Assembly: GCA_002337095.1 (NCBI GenBank) | Contig: DDFI01000005.1 | Span: 49,690-64,405 of the forward strand | Length of the DNA stretch: 14,716 nucleotides | Direction: 5' to 3' | From: Candidatus Saccharibacteria bacterium UBA1932 | GTDB taxonomy: Bacteria > Patescibacteriota > Saccharimonadia > Saccharimonadales > Saccharimonadaceae | In this document: in pieces, positions 5,425 through 13,049 of the stretch | How the letters are laid out: the number at the start of each line of letters is the position of its first letter | Position numbering within the stretch: position 1 is the first letter of the stretch | The notes under the pieces: generated by a model | What the model was told of the DNA's origin: nothing | The model's input: only the letters and a program-made list of their open reading frames with translations | Databases searched by the model: none | Program-made: the position numbers and the translations under genes

Positions 5425-6267
5425 ATGAACTATATCTTGGCAATTAGTGGTGGCGTCGATAGCGTGGTGCTGTTGCACAAGTGGGCGAATACGCATGCGG
5501 CAGATCGCTTGATGATTGCCCATTTTGACCACGGTATCAGGGAGGATTCGGCTGACGACGCACGGTTTGTGCGCGGGATGGCGGCGCAGTATGGACGAGA
5601 ATATGTCGAGGGTAGCAGGGCGCTCGGTACGAATGCTAGCGAAGAAGCAGCGCGGGCGGCAAGGTATGAGTTTTTGTACCAACAAGCCCGCAAACACGCC
5701 GCCGTGATCGTGACGGCGCATCATCTGGATGATGTCGTAGAATCAATTGCTATTAATCTGCACCGTGGCACGGGCTGGCGGGGTGTGGCAGTGATGAACC
5801 GCGCCGGTATCGAGCGCCCGTTGCTTGGCATGACCAAGGATGATATCTATGCCTATGCACTGGCACATCGGCTGGAATGGGTCGAGGACAGCACCAACCG
5901 CGATCGGCGCTATTTGCGCAATCGCTTGCGCGCCAGAACCCACCAATTATCAGCAGAAACTAAGCAAAAAATAGGCCAACTACGCACCGATCAACTACGC
6001 CTGGTGCAGCTGGTTGACGTTCAAACAAGCGCGGTCTCCAGCCTAGAACGGCAGCCGCGACATCTGTATATTATGCTGGGCAGCCCCGAAGCGCGCGAGC
6101 TATTGCGGGCGTGGTTTGTGGCGATGGGGATCACTCCACCCACGATTCCCCAGCTGGATCGGCTGCTGCTTGCGATCAAGACAGCCCGCCCGGGCAGTCG
6201 GCATGATGTGGCCGGTGGGGTTATTGTGGATTTTACCTCTCGTGAATTTGGCCTAAAAATGCTATGA
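5425..6267 (+). CDS. tilS: tRNA(Ile)-lysidine synthase
   Basis: TilS converts C34 of tRNA-Ile2 (CAU) to lysidine using ATP and lysine, so that the tRNA reads AUA and is charged with isoleucine; it is cytoplasmic. The PP-loop SGGVDS is at residues 8-13, followed by HFDHGIREDSADD, TAHHLDDVVESIAINLHRGTGWRG, ERPLLGMTKDDIYAYA and the hallmark EDSTNRDRRYLRNRLR. At 280 residues it has the catalytic domain plus a short extension and lacks the full C-terminal domains of the 430-residue E. coli type, as in the short TilS class. I prefer ATG 5425; GTG 5422 would add one Met. No ribosome binding site is visible and the -10 is adjacent, so the mRNA is probably leaderless. A CAT-anticodon tRNA lies 2.4 kb upstream. 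Confidence 0.93.
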   Translation: MNYILAISGGVDSVVLLHKWANTHAADRLMIAHFDHGIREDSADDARFVRGMAAQYGREYVEGSRALGTNASEEAARAARYEFLYQQARKHAAVIVTAHHLDDVVESIAINLHRGTGWRGVAVMNRAGIERPLLGMTKDDIYAYALAHRLEWVEDSTNRDRRYLRNRLRARTHQLSAETKQKIGQLRTDQLRLVQLVDVQTSAVSSLERQPRHLYIMLGSPEARELLRAWFVAMGITPPTIPQLDRLLLAIKTARPGSRHDVAGGVIVDFTSREFGLKML

Positions 6268-6268
6268 T
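6260..6268 (+). promoter_or_regulatory. Candidate extended -10 promoter of ftsH
   Basis: TGCTATGAT is an extended -10 that overlaps the tilS stop codon (6265-6267). It would start transcription near 6275, giving a leader of about 60 bases with a small hairpin, CTCG-ATGA-CGAG (6285-6296), before the GAAAGGA site. No clear -35 is visible, and read-through from tilS is also possible. Confidence 0.4.
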
Positions 6269-6335
6269 AAAACGAGGTGTCACTCTCGATGACGAGGGCG
6301 GCCATGATTGCTGTTAACCCCGAAAGGATTTGCCC

Positions 6336-8210
6336 ATGCCACAACTCAATGCTCCTAAACGTCCGCAAATAAGCGCTTGGCGCCAGATTGTTTTTTGGGT
6401 GCTGGTGGGCGGTGGGCTGCTACTTTGGTGGTATATTATGTCGGGCGGACAGGCGGTCAAAGAAACCGCGCTGTCGGATATGGCGCGCCAGGCTAATAGT
6501 GGCGAGGTGAGCCGCCTGGTGGTGCAGGGCGACAATATCAAGGCGACGCTCAAGGGCCAGTCGGTGGCAACCGAGCATGCCATGAAAGAAGCCGGCAGCA
6601 CTATCTACGACCAAGGATTCGATAAGGATACATTAGCCAAAAATGGCACGGTGGTATCAGTCGAGGCCGAGTCGCAGACTGGTGCGATGATTGGCAGTGC
6701 GGCGGTAGTAATTATTCCGACACTACTAATTATCGGGTTTTTCATGTATATGATGCGTCAGGCGCAGGGGCAGAACAACCAGGCGATGGGATTTGGCAAG
6801 TCGAAGGCGCGGCTGTATGGCCTGGACAAAAAGAAGGTGGTGTTTGGTGATATTGCGGGCAATGATAATGCCAAGCAGGATCTCGAGGAAGTGGTGGATT
6901 TCCTCAAACACCCCAAGAAATACGAGGGCCTTGGTGCCAAAATCCCCAAGGGCGTGCTGCTGGTCGGCAACCCCGGCACTGGCAAGACGATGCTGGCGCG
7001 AGCGGTAGCTGGCGAGGCTGATGTGCCGTTCTTTAGCATTTCGGGCTCAGAATTTGTTGAGATGTTTGTGGGGGTGGGCGCGAGCCGCGTGCGCGACTTG
7101 TTTGCCAAGGCAAAGAAAAATGCCCCAGCCATTATATTCATTGACGAGATTGATGCCGTAGGCCGTAAGCGTGGCAGCGGCATGGGCGGCGGCCACGACG
7201 AGCGTGAGCAAACGCTTAACCAAATTTTGGTCGAAATGGACGGATTCGAGGACGACAGCAATGTCATCGTGCTGGCTGCGACCAACCGTGCTGATGTGTT
7301 AGATCCAGCGCTACTGCGCCCGGGGCGATTTGACCGCCGTACGAATATTACGCTGCCCGAGCGAGCTGATCGTGAGGCGATTCTAAAGGTGCATTTTAAG
7401 AACAAGCCTAGTGATGCTACCGTCAACCTCGACAAGCTTGCCGCCAAAACCGCTGGATCGAGCGGTGCCGACCTCGCGAATATTGCCAACGAAGCAGCTA
7501 TTATCGCGGCTCGTCGCAATGCCAAAAAAATCAGCAACAAAGACCTGACCGAAGCATTTGAGAAGGTCGCCATTGGCCCTGAGCGCAAAACCAAAGTAAT
7601 GAACGAATACGAAAAACGCCTGACGGCCTATCACGAGGCCGGGCACGCGATCGTCGGCCATGTGCTGCCCGACAGTGACCCCGTGCACAAAGTGACGATT
7701 ATTCCACGTGGTGGTACCGGCGGCGTGACGTGGTTCTTGCCACCCGAGGACAAAAGCTACACCAATGTCTATGAATTTAAGGATATTCTAGCGCGTGCCA
7801 TGGGCGGTCGAACTGCCGAAAAGATCGTATATGGCGACGACGGCATTACCACCGGCGCTGGCTCCGACCTGCGCAAAGCTACCGAGATTGCTCGCGACAT
7901 GATTATCGAGCAGGGCATGGGCAGCAAGCTGCGCGACCAAGTGTTTCACGAGGACAATGGTGGCATGGTGTTCGACCGCATCACCCATGAGCGACCGTAC
8001 AGCGATGACACTGCAAGGGAGATCGATCGTGAGGTCGAGGCGTTGATTCGCGAGGCCGGCGTGCGAGCCGAAGCTGTATTGACGGCTAATCGCAAGGTGC
8101 TCGACGAGCTGGCGCACGAGTTGCTAGAGCGCGAAACACTAGAGGAGCATGATGCGGCGCCGATTCTAGACAAGGCCACTCTACCGAAGGGAGCTATGCT
8201 GCACGCATAG
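6336..8210 (+). CDS. ftsH: ATP-dependent zinc metalloprotease FtsH
   Basis: FtsH is a membrane-anchored hexameric AAA+ protease that degrades misfolded membrane proteins and regulatory proteins. The 624-residue protein has an N-terminal membrane segment (about 16-36), a short extracytoplasmic domain, a second membrane segment (about 121-140), the AAA domain with Walker A GNPGTGKT (211-218; Asn replaces the usual Pro), pore motif FVEMFVGVG, Walker B IIFIDEID (ending 273) and arginine fingers in RPGRFDR, then the M41 protease domain with HEAGH (433-437) and the third zinc ligand Asp at about 511 in GAGSDLRKAT. ATG 6336 is chosen over a TTG at 6330 because GAAAGGA (6322-6328) is 7 bases away. 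It leads a five-gene co-directional block with murJ and the split lepA. Confidence 0.97.
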   Translation: MPQLNAPKRPQISAWRQIVFWVLVGGGLLLWWYIMSGGQAVKETALSDMARQANSGEVSRLVVQGDNIKATLKGQSVATEHAMKEAGSTIYDQGFDKDTLAKNGTVVSVEAESQTGAMIGSAAVVIIPTLLIIGFFMYMMRQAQGQNNQAMGFGKSKARLYGLDKKKVVFGDIAGNDNAKQDLEEVVDFLKHPKKYEGLGAKIPKGVLLVGNPGTGKTMLARAVAGEADVPFFSISGSEFVEMFVGVGASRVRDLFAKAKKNAPAIIFIDEIDAVGRKRGSGMGGGHDEREQTLNQILVEMDGFEDDSNVIVLAATNRADVLDPALLRPGRFDRRTNITLPERADREAILKVHFKNKPSDATVNLDKLAAKTAGSSGADLANIANEAAIIAARRNAKKISNKDLTEAFEKVAIGPERKTKVMNEYEKRLTAYHEAGHAIVGHVLPDSDPVHKVTIIPRGGTGGVTWFLPPEDKSYTNVYEFKDILARAMGGRTAEKIVYGDDGITTGAGSDLRKATEIARDMIIEQGMGSKLRDQVFHEDNGGMVFDRITHERPYSDDTAREIDREVEALIREAGVRAEAVLTANRKVLDELAHELLERETLEEHDAAPILDKATLPKGAMLHA

Positions 8211-8222
8211 GCGACCTCGGGG

Positions 8223-9863
8223 ATGATCAAAGTCCGCAGCGTACTCGCTAGAGCCAACTCGCGTCTCAGCCTTCAGTGGGCGGCGGCACTCCTTGCGAGC
8301 TCGACGCTGATATCGAGTATGCTGGGGCTGTACCGCGACCGTCTGCTCAATGGCTTGTATTACGACTCGTTTCCGGCATCGCTGAGTGCCTATCGAGCAG
8401 CGTTTGCGATTCCGGATTTTATGTTTTTTATCTTGGTGTCGGGCGCGCTAAGCGTGACATTCCTGCCGGTATTTAATGAGCGACTGGCGGCTGGTAATCG
8501 CAAATCTGCCTGGGAGTTAAGCTCGAGCATGATTAATTTTATGGCGATGATCACCCTAGTGGCGAGCGTGTTAATTATGATATTTGCCGAGCCGCTGGTA
8601 AATTACGTCGTGGCACCGGGGCTGTCAGAGGCAGGGCGCGGCCTGGCCATTAGTATGATGCGGGTGATTGCGGTCAATCCGTTCCTATTTGCGGTGGCGA
8701 CGGTGATTGCTAGTATGCAGCAGGCTATCGGTCGGTTTACGTTTTATACGCTAGCTCCGGTGATTTATAACATCGGAATTATCATTGGGATCCAGTTTTT
8801 TACGGGCGGCATTACGCTATTTGGGCATCAGATCTTTGGTGGGGGTATTATGGGCGTGGCGCTGGGCGTGGTATTGGGTTCGGTGATGCAGCTGGTAGTG
8901 AGCGCGATTGGGCTTGGGGGGATGGGATTTGACTATAGTTTCAAGATTTTTTGGCGCAATCGAGGGTTTCGCAAGGTGCTGAGGCTATTGCCGGCGCGAT
9001 CGATTGATCAGGGCGCCGACTATGTCAATGGGTTTGTCGAGTACAACCTCGCCTCGCGTATTAGCGACAGGGCGATCACCGCCTATGCCCAGGCACAGAC
9101 GCTACACCTGGTGCCGATTAATCTGATTGGTGTGGCGATTAGCACCGCGGCTTTTCCCAAGATGACCGAGCATCTTGGGTCGGGGCGTCCCGACCTGTTT
9201 CGCAAAGACCTGCAAAAAATGCTTCGGGTGATCATTTGGCTCGCTCTGCCAGTCACCACGATTTCGTATTTTGCCCGTGGCTATCTGGTGAATTTCGTCA
9301 AGAACGGTGGTGCGCAGCTGATTTCTGATGTGTTGGGGGCGCTGGTGGTGGCGATTTTGGCGCGGTCGATTTATCATATTGCGGCCCGCAGTTTTTATGC
9401 ACAGCAGGATACCAAGACGCCGCTATTTATCTCTTTATTCTCGATCGGGCTTAATATTGTGCTGGCCATTTGGTTTACAATGGGGCTGGGACTTGGTGTG
9501 GTGGGCCTGGCCGCCGCGCAGTCGATTATGGCTGTGATCGAGGTGATTATCCTGTTTGTTATTATGTCGCATCGCATTCCGCGGCTGTTTGACCGGCCAT
9601 TTGTTGGAGCCATTGGCAGTATGGTCGCCGCGACGGGGCTGATGTCAGTGGTGACATATCTGTCGGTGCTGCTGTTTCAGCTACAAAATCGCGATATGAG
9701 CTTCTTCTCTACGTTTCCAAAATTTGCCATCATTGTGATCGTGAGTGCCGGTGCGTATCTGTGGCTGTCGCATTTGTTTAAACTGCGCGAAGCCCGACCG
9801 ATCCTGCGCCGTATCGAAAAACTATTGTTTGGGCCACCGCCGGCTCGGGTAACTAAGGAGTAG
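8223..9863 (+). CDS. murJ: Lipid II flippase MurJ
   Basis: A 546-residue polytopic protein of the MurJ/MviN branch of the MOP exporter superfamily, which moves lipid II across the cytoplasmic membrane for peptidoglycan synthesis. The N-terminus carries the family pattern LISSMLGLYRDRLL, AAFAIPDFMFFILVSGALSVTFLPVF, and later PARSIDQGADYVNGFVEYNLAS and ARSFYAQQDTKTPLFISL. About 14 hydrophobic segments are visible, matching the family's usual number, and the tail is basic. The ATG at 8223 lies 12 bases after the ftsH stop. The only purine run (GGGG at 8219-8222) is too close to the ATG for a normal binding site, so translation probably depends on coupling to ftsH. lepA begins 8 bases after its stop. 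Confidence 0.93.
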   Translation: MIKVRSVLARANSRLSLQWAAALLASSTLISSMLGLYRDRLLNGLYYDSFPASLSAYRAAFAIPDFMFFILVSGALSVTFLPVFNERLAAGNRKSAWELSSSMINFMAMITLVASVLIMIFAEPLVNYVVAPGLSEAGRGLAISMMRVIAVNPFLFAVATVIASMQQAIGRFTFYTLAPVIYNIGIIIGIQFFTGGITLFGHQIFGGGIMGVALGVVLGSVMQLVVSAIGLGGMGFDYSFKIFWRNRGFRKVLRLLPARSIDQGADYVNGFVEYNLASRISDRAITAYAQAQTLHLVPINLIGVAISTAAFPKMTEHLGSGRPDLFRKDLQKMLRVIIWLALPVTTISYFARGYLVNFVKNGGAQLISDVLGALVVAILARSIYHIAARSFYAQQDTKTPLFISLFSIGLNIVLAIWFTMGLGLGVVGLAAAQSIMAVIEVIILFVIMSHRIPRLFDRPFVGAIGSMVAATGLMSVVTYLSVLLFQLQNRDMSFFSTFPKFAIIVIVSAGAYLWLSHLFKLREARPILRRIEKLLFGPPPARVTKE

Positions 9864-9871
9864 GGGCTGCA

Positions 9872-10939
9872 ATGGCACAGGATCATATCCGCAATTTTTG
9901 TATTATTGCGCATATCGACCACGGCAAGTCGACGCTGGCTGACCGCATGATGGAAATGACGGGAACGGTCGACAAGCGTGAGATGAAATCGCAGCTGCTA
10001 GATAGTATGGACCTTGAGCGCGAGAAGGGGATTACGATTAAGCTGGCGCCGGTGCGCATGAAGTACAGATACAATTCGCCGCTCCCGTCGTCACCAGCAG
10101 AGCTGGCACGTAGGTCGCTAGACGCGGGTCCTGCCAGCGAGTCTGCCCCATCTTCTGAAAAATCAGAGATTTCTTCAGAAGCGGGAGCTGCCCCGCTCGC
10201 TGTCACCCGCTTATCTTCGTTATCAGGAGTCTTTGACCTGAACTTGATCGACACACCAGGCCATGTGGATTTCAGCTACGAGGTCTCGCGTAGTTTGCAG
10301 GCTTGCGAAGGAGCAGTGCTGGTGGTCGATGCCAGCCAGGGCATCCAGGCGCAGACGCTGGCTAATGTCTATTTGGCATTGGAGCAAGACCTGGTGATTA
10401 TTCCGGTGCTCAATAAGGTAGATTTGCCCGCTGCCGATGTGCCGCGCGTCAGCAAGGAAGTGATAAATCTGCTCGGCTGCGATGAGAGCGATATCATCAA
10501 AATCAGCGCCAAGACCGGCGAAAATGTCGACCAAGTGCTCGCCGCCATTGTCGAGCGCATCCCACCACCCATTTCACCCCTCGAGATCAAACTTGCAAAG
10601 AACAACCCTTCTCAGGGTTCAACCCTGGACAGGGGTGAAAAAATACAGGTTTCGGAAATACCGACGCGGGCGCTCATTTTTGATAGCTACTACGATGATT
10701 ACCGCGGCGTGATTCTGTATGTGCGCGTGGTCGATGGCGTCATCCGCAAAAGTGATGAGATTCATATGATGGCGACGGGCGCCAATGGCATCGCCCTCGA
10801 GGTCGGACATCTGAATCCTAAAATGTCGCCCGACCCCGCCCTCGAAACTGGCGAAATCGGCTACATCATCACCAACCTCAAAACCACCCGGGATGCAAGG
10901 GTGGGTGACACGGTAACGCTAAGAAAATATGTTGGATAA
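9872..10939 (+). CDS. lepA: Elongation factor 4 (LepA), N-terminal half: GTPase and beta-barrel domains
   Basis: This 355-residue protein corresponds to about the first half of LepA, the ribosome-bound GTPase acting on stalled or pre-initiation ribosomes. GTPase motifs are intact: AHIDHGKST (13-21), GITIK (switch I), DTPGH (127-131), NKVD (181-184), SAK (212-214). Domain II follows (TRALIFDSYYDDYRGVILYVRVVDG) to VGDTVTLRKYVG and TAA. Complete LepA is about 600 residues; the remainder lies at 11341-12306 after another gene. Two in-frame extras are present: residues 68-120 before the DTPGH strand (about 45 more than E. coli) and 234-264 between the G domain and domain II (about 24 more). Both are DNA palindromes. 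Start: TAAGGAG (9854-9860) lies 11 bases upstream and overlaps the murJ stop. Confidence 0.92.
   Translation: MAQDHIRNFCIIAHIDHGKSTLADRMMEMTGTVDKREMKSQLLDSMDLEREKGITIKLAPVRMKYRYNSPLPSSPAELARRSLDAGPASESAPSSEKSEISSEAGAAPLAVTRLSSLSGVFDLNLIDTPGHVDFSYEVSRSLQACEGAVLVVDASQGIQAQTLANVYLALEQDLVIIPVLNKVDLPAADVPRVSKEVINLLGCDESDIIKISAKTGENVDQVLAAIVERIPPPISPLEIKLAKNNPSQGSTLDRGEKIQVSEIPTRALIFDSYYDDYRGVILYVRVVDGVIRKSDEIHMMATGANGIALEVGHLNPKMSPDPALETGEIGYIITNLKTTRDARVGDTVTLRKYVG
10097..10212 (+). repeat. Palindromic element inserted in the lepA GTPase domain
   Basis: Three adjacent hairpins are visible. The first is GCAGAGCTGGCA (10097-10108) with TGCCAGC-gag-TCTGC (10132-10146), 12 pairs with a 3-base bulge. 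The second is CTTCTGAA (10152-10159) with TTCAGAAG (10174-10181), continuing as AAATC/GATTT around a 3-base loop. The third is GCGGG (10181-10185) with CCCGC (10192-10196). Bases 10188-10212 match dinB 3579-3603 at 22 of 25 positions in the same reading frame. The encoded residues (about 76-114) interrupt a surface hairpin of the G domain that is short in other LepA proteins. Confidence 0.7.
10572..10640 (+). repeat. Second palindromic element in lepA, between G domain and domain II
   Basis: TTTCACCCCT (10572-10581) and AGGGGTGAAA (10631-10640) are exact 10-base complements. Nested inside is AACCCT-TCTC-AGGGTT (10604-10619), a perfect 6-base hairpin. The encoded stretch replaces the short linker seen in other LepA proteins and adds about 24 residues. 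Motifs TTCACCCCT and CTCAGGGT also occur in the dinB palindrome at 3954-3997. Confidence 0.65.
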
Positions 10940-10954
10940 TAGAAAGGAAACCAC

Positions 10955-11344
10955 ATGGCACTCATAAAGATATATACAGAATCACCAAATTTTAATGAAC
11001 TTCGAAACCATGTTGCGCGTTCTGTGAAGTATATCGGTGCTGCCGCGTTAAATGTGCCAGAAGTGGAAACAACGCCGAACAATGTAGAGACCGTACTAGG
11101 CGAAGGGTTAGATCTTATCGGGATTGACTATATTTGTGAGATTATTGCTGTGAGGCGTATAGGGGAGCAAGCAATTGCAGACGCATTTATACGAGGCCTT
11201 GGTGAGGTTTATCCGGAAAAAAAGTTTAGCGCATATTTTGTGCATATTGACCTCGATGGTATGAGCAATACTCCTCGGGCTAAAACCAGAAGCCAACCTA
11301 TCTCAATGGAGGAAGCGATTACGCTTGCGAAGCAGGGTCTATGA
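10955..11344 (+). CDS. Unidentified gene inserted between the two halves of lepA
   Basis: A 129-residue protein, MALIKIYTESPNFNELRNHV onward, with its own AAAGGA (10943-10948) 6 bases before the ATG. It starts 15 bases after the lepA N-half stop and its stop overlaps the lepA C-half start (ATGA at 11341-11344). GC content is about 44% by my count (171 of 390), clearly below the adjacent lepA (about 60% in a sample), suggesting acquisition. The alpha/beta pattern and the segment EIIAVRRIGEQAIADAFIRG-LGEVYPEKKFSAYFVHID recall the tautomerase/MIF-like fold, but the catalytic Pro after Met is absent (Ala instead), so this is a weak guess. No homing endonuclease motif (LAGLIDADG, GIY-YIG, HNH), transposase or intein splicing residues are visible. 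Confidence 0.8.
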   Translation: MALIKIYTESPNFNELRNHVARSVKYIGAAALNVPEVETTPNNVETVLGEGLDLIGIDYICEIIAVRRIGEQAIADAFIRGLGEVYPEKKFSAYFVHIDLDGMSNTPRAKTRSQPISMEEAITLAKQGL

Positions 11345-12306
11345 CTGAATATCGTATAGATATTGTCCCGCTGCCTGGGTATAAAGAAATCAAGCCGTTT
11401 GTGTATGCCGGGTTTTTTCCGGTGAGCAACGAGGATTACAATGATCTGAAAGAGGCAATTGAGAAGCTTTCCTTGAGTGACTCGGCGCTACAGTTTGAGC
11501 CGGAGAATTCGCCGGTGCTGGGGTTTGGGGTGCGGATTGGCTTCCTCGGCTTGCTGCACATGGATATTGTGCGCGAGCGGCTGGAGCGGGAGTACGACCT
11601 TGATCTGGTGGTGACCAACCCCAGTACCGACTACGAGGTGACGATGACCAATGGTGATGAGCTGGATATCAAATCGGCCGCCGAACTGCCCGATCGAGCG
11701 CAGGTTGCCACTATCAAAGAGCCGTGGATCAAGGGCGAAATCGTCGTGCCGCAAGATTATATCGGCGCGGTGATCCAGCTGATTGTAGGCAAGCGCGGGC
11801 GGCAAAAAAACCTGAGCTATATTGATGAGCGCGCGCTGATTAGCTTTGAGGCGCCACTGGCAAATCTCCTAACGGATTTTTACGACCAGCTCAAAAGCGT
11901 CACCAGCGGCTACGGCAGTTTCAACTACGAGCTCGATACTTACCGTGAGGAAGATCTGGTGCGCGTCGACTTCTACGTTGGCGGCGAAATGGTCGACGCG
12001 CTAAGCGTCATGTGTCACCGTTCAGAATCAATGTCGCTGGGCCGAGACGTGGTCAAAAAACTCAAAGAAGTCGTGCCGCGCCAAAGTTTCGAAGTGGCGC
12101 TCCAAGCGGCCATCGGAGGCAAATTTATCGCCCGCGAAACTATCGGCGCCTACCGCAAAGATGTCACGGGTTATCTGTACGGCGGCGACGTCTCCCGCAA
12201 AAAAAAGCTCCTCGCCAAACAAGCCAAGGGAAAGAAGCGTATGAAACGGTTTGGCAAAGTCGACATCCCATCAGAAGCCTTTACGGTGATGCTCAAACGA
12301 GAGTAA
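11341..12306 (+). CDS. lepA: Elongation factor 4 (LepA), C-terminal half: domains III, IV/V and CTD
   Basis: This 321-residue protein supplies the rest of LepA: domain III (PLPGYKEIKPFVYAGFFPV, then GFGVRIGFLGLLHMDIVRERLEREYDLDLV), the domain V region (ALISFEAPLANLLTDFYDQLK, SGYGSFNYE) and the LepA-specific C-terminal domain (GGDVSRKKKLLAKQAKGKKRMKR, ending near IPSEAFTVMLKRE). All diagnostic segments are intact. The join to the N half would be seamless around GDTVTL and PLPGYKE, with only a few extra residues (TEYRIDIV). The ATG overlaps the stop of the inserted gene as ATGA, with a weak AGGG just upstream, so it is probably translated by re-initiation. Whether the two chains assemble on the ribosome is inferred, not shown. 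Confidence 0.92.
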   Translation: MTEYRIDIVPLPGYKEIKPFVYAGFFPVSNEDYNDLKEAIEKLSLSDSALQFEPENSPVLGFGVRIGFLGLLHMDIVRERLEREYDLDLVVTNPSTDYEVTMTNGDELDIKSAAELPDRAQVATIKEPWIKGEIVVPQDYIGAVIQLIVGKRGRQKNLSYIDERALISFEAPLANLLTDFYDQLKSVTSGYGSFNYELDTYREEDLVRVDFYVGGEMVDALSVMCHRSESMSLGRDVVKKLKEVVPRQSFEVALQAAIGGKFIARETIGAYRKDVTGYLYGGDVSRKKKLLAKQAKGKKRMKRFGKVDIPSEAFTVMLKRE

Positions 12307-12312
12307 TCGCTA

Positions 12313-12358
12313 CCCCTTCGCCCGTTTCATCATCGTGCTAGACACGATGCTTCAGGGG
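12313..12358. terminator. Hairpin between convergent lepA and NMP kinase genes
   Basis: CATCGTG (12331-12337) and CACGATG (12343-12349) form a perfect 7-base stem with a 5-base loop. CCCCT (12313-12317) and AGGGG (12354-12358) can pair outside it. It lies just after the lepA stop and before the end of the convergent gene (12379), so it probably ends one or both transcripts; no strong T tract is present. Confidence 0.5.
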
Positions 12359-12378
12359 GAGGAGCGCCGTTTGTGAAT

Positions 12379-13011
12379 TTATTTCAAATGAACGCATTTT
12401 TGGTACAATTTCTCTAGAATTTCCCGCGTCACATTACTGGCCGATTGCTCGCCGTTGACATGAATCAGCAGCCCCAGCTCGTCATACGTCGCCAGGACGG
12501 GCAGTGTGTGGTCGTGGTATCGCGCCAGGCGCCGGGTGAGCCCGGCCACATCGTCATCGGCGCGCGCACCACGACTAGAGCCAGATTTGGCGAGGTCGTA
12601 GCGCCGCCACACCTCACTGTCACTGACGTCGAGCGCAATCACCGCCCGCATGGCATGGCCGCTTTGCTGTGCCGCCTCAAGGATAGGCTGCTCTTCGCCG
12701 TGCATGCGCCCTACGCTGCTCAGCAGCAGCGGCTTGTTGCGAAACTCTGGTCGGGCAAAATATGGCGTGACAATCGCTCGATATTCGTGCGTAGGCGACA
12801 GCTCACCACTGGCGATGATATCCAGGATATGCTGGGGTGTGGTGTCGCTGCGCAGAATATCGCCGCCACCAATCACCACTCCATCGAACAACTCCGCCAA
12901 GCGACGGCACTGCGTGTCTTTGCCGGCAAACTGCTTGCCAAATATATTAATCGAGCCCGCGCCCAGCCAGGCACGAATACTGGCGAGCTGTTCGGTCGAG
13001 AGATCTTGCAT
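12379..13011 (-). CDS. Nucleoside monophosphate kinase (adenylate kinase-like)
   Basis: A 210-residue cytoplasmic kinase that should transfer phosphate from ATP to a nucleoside monophosphate. The P-loop is GKQFAGKDTQ (25-34), like adenylate kinase GxPGxGKGTQ but with KQFA and Asp replacing usual residues. The NMP-binding motif GGGDILRSD follows, then SSVGRMHGE at the place of the usual DGFPRT, and RADDDVAGLTRRLARYHDHTLPVLATYDELGLLIHVNG, the standard C-terminal adenylate kinase pattern. The LID is short and lacks zinc cysteines. I start at ATG 13011; an upstream TTG (13029) would lie inside the promoter. The -10 ends 7 bases before this ATG, so the mRNA is probably leaderless. P-loop changes leave substrate choice open; a canonical adk may exist elsewhere. 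Confidence 0.85.
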   Translation of the reverse strand: MQDLSTEQLASIRAWLGAGSINIFGKQFAGKDTQCRRLAELFDGVVIGGGDILRSDTTPQHILDIIASGELSPTHEYRAIVTPYFARPEFRNKPLLLSSVGRMHGEEQPILEAAQQSGHAMRAVIALDVSDSEVWRRYDLAKSGSSRGARADDDVAGLTRRLARYHDHTLPVLATYDELGLLIHVNGEQSASNVTREILEKLYQKCVHLK

Positions 13012-13018
13012 AGGGTAT

Positions 13019-13048
13019 AGTATACGCAAGCCAAATAGGCGCTGTCAA
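13019..13048 (-). promoter_or_regulatory. Strong promoter of the NMP kinase gene, leaderless
   Basis: On the minus strand a perfect TTGACA (13048-13043) is followed after 18 bases by TATACT (13024-13019). Seven bases separate the -10 from the ATG at 13011, so the transcript should begin at or next to the start codon. Confidence 0.75.
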
Positions 13049-13049
13049 A

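Noticed and set aside
6758..7594. 278-codon open frame on the minus strand
   Set aside because: It is antisense to the AAA and early protease region of ftsH, with Ser/Arg-rich low-information composition typical of a shadow frame.
10930..11345. lepA interruption explained by a simple frameshift or intein
   Set aside because: The halves are 400 bases apart with a complete gene between them that has its own start and stop; the reading frame is not continuous and no intein splice residues (Cys/Ser start, HN end) are present.
12445..13020. 191-codon open frame on the plus strand
   Set aside because: It lies antisense to the NMP kinase, whose protein has clear adenylate kinase motifs; the plus-strand frame has no recognisable family and no ribosome binding site.
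13012..13029. Longer NMP kinase starting at TTG 13029
   Set aside because: It would place the start codon upstream of the -10 box; the ATG at 13011 fits the promoter and the family start.
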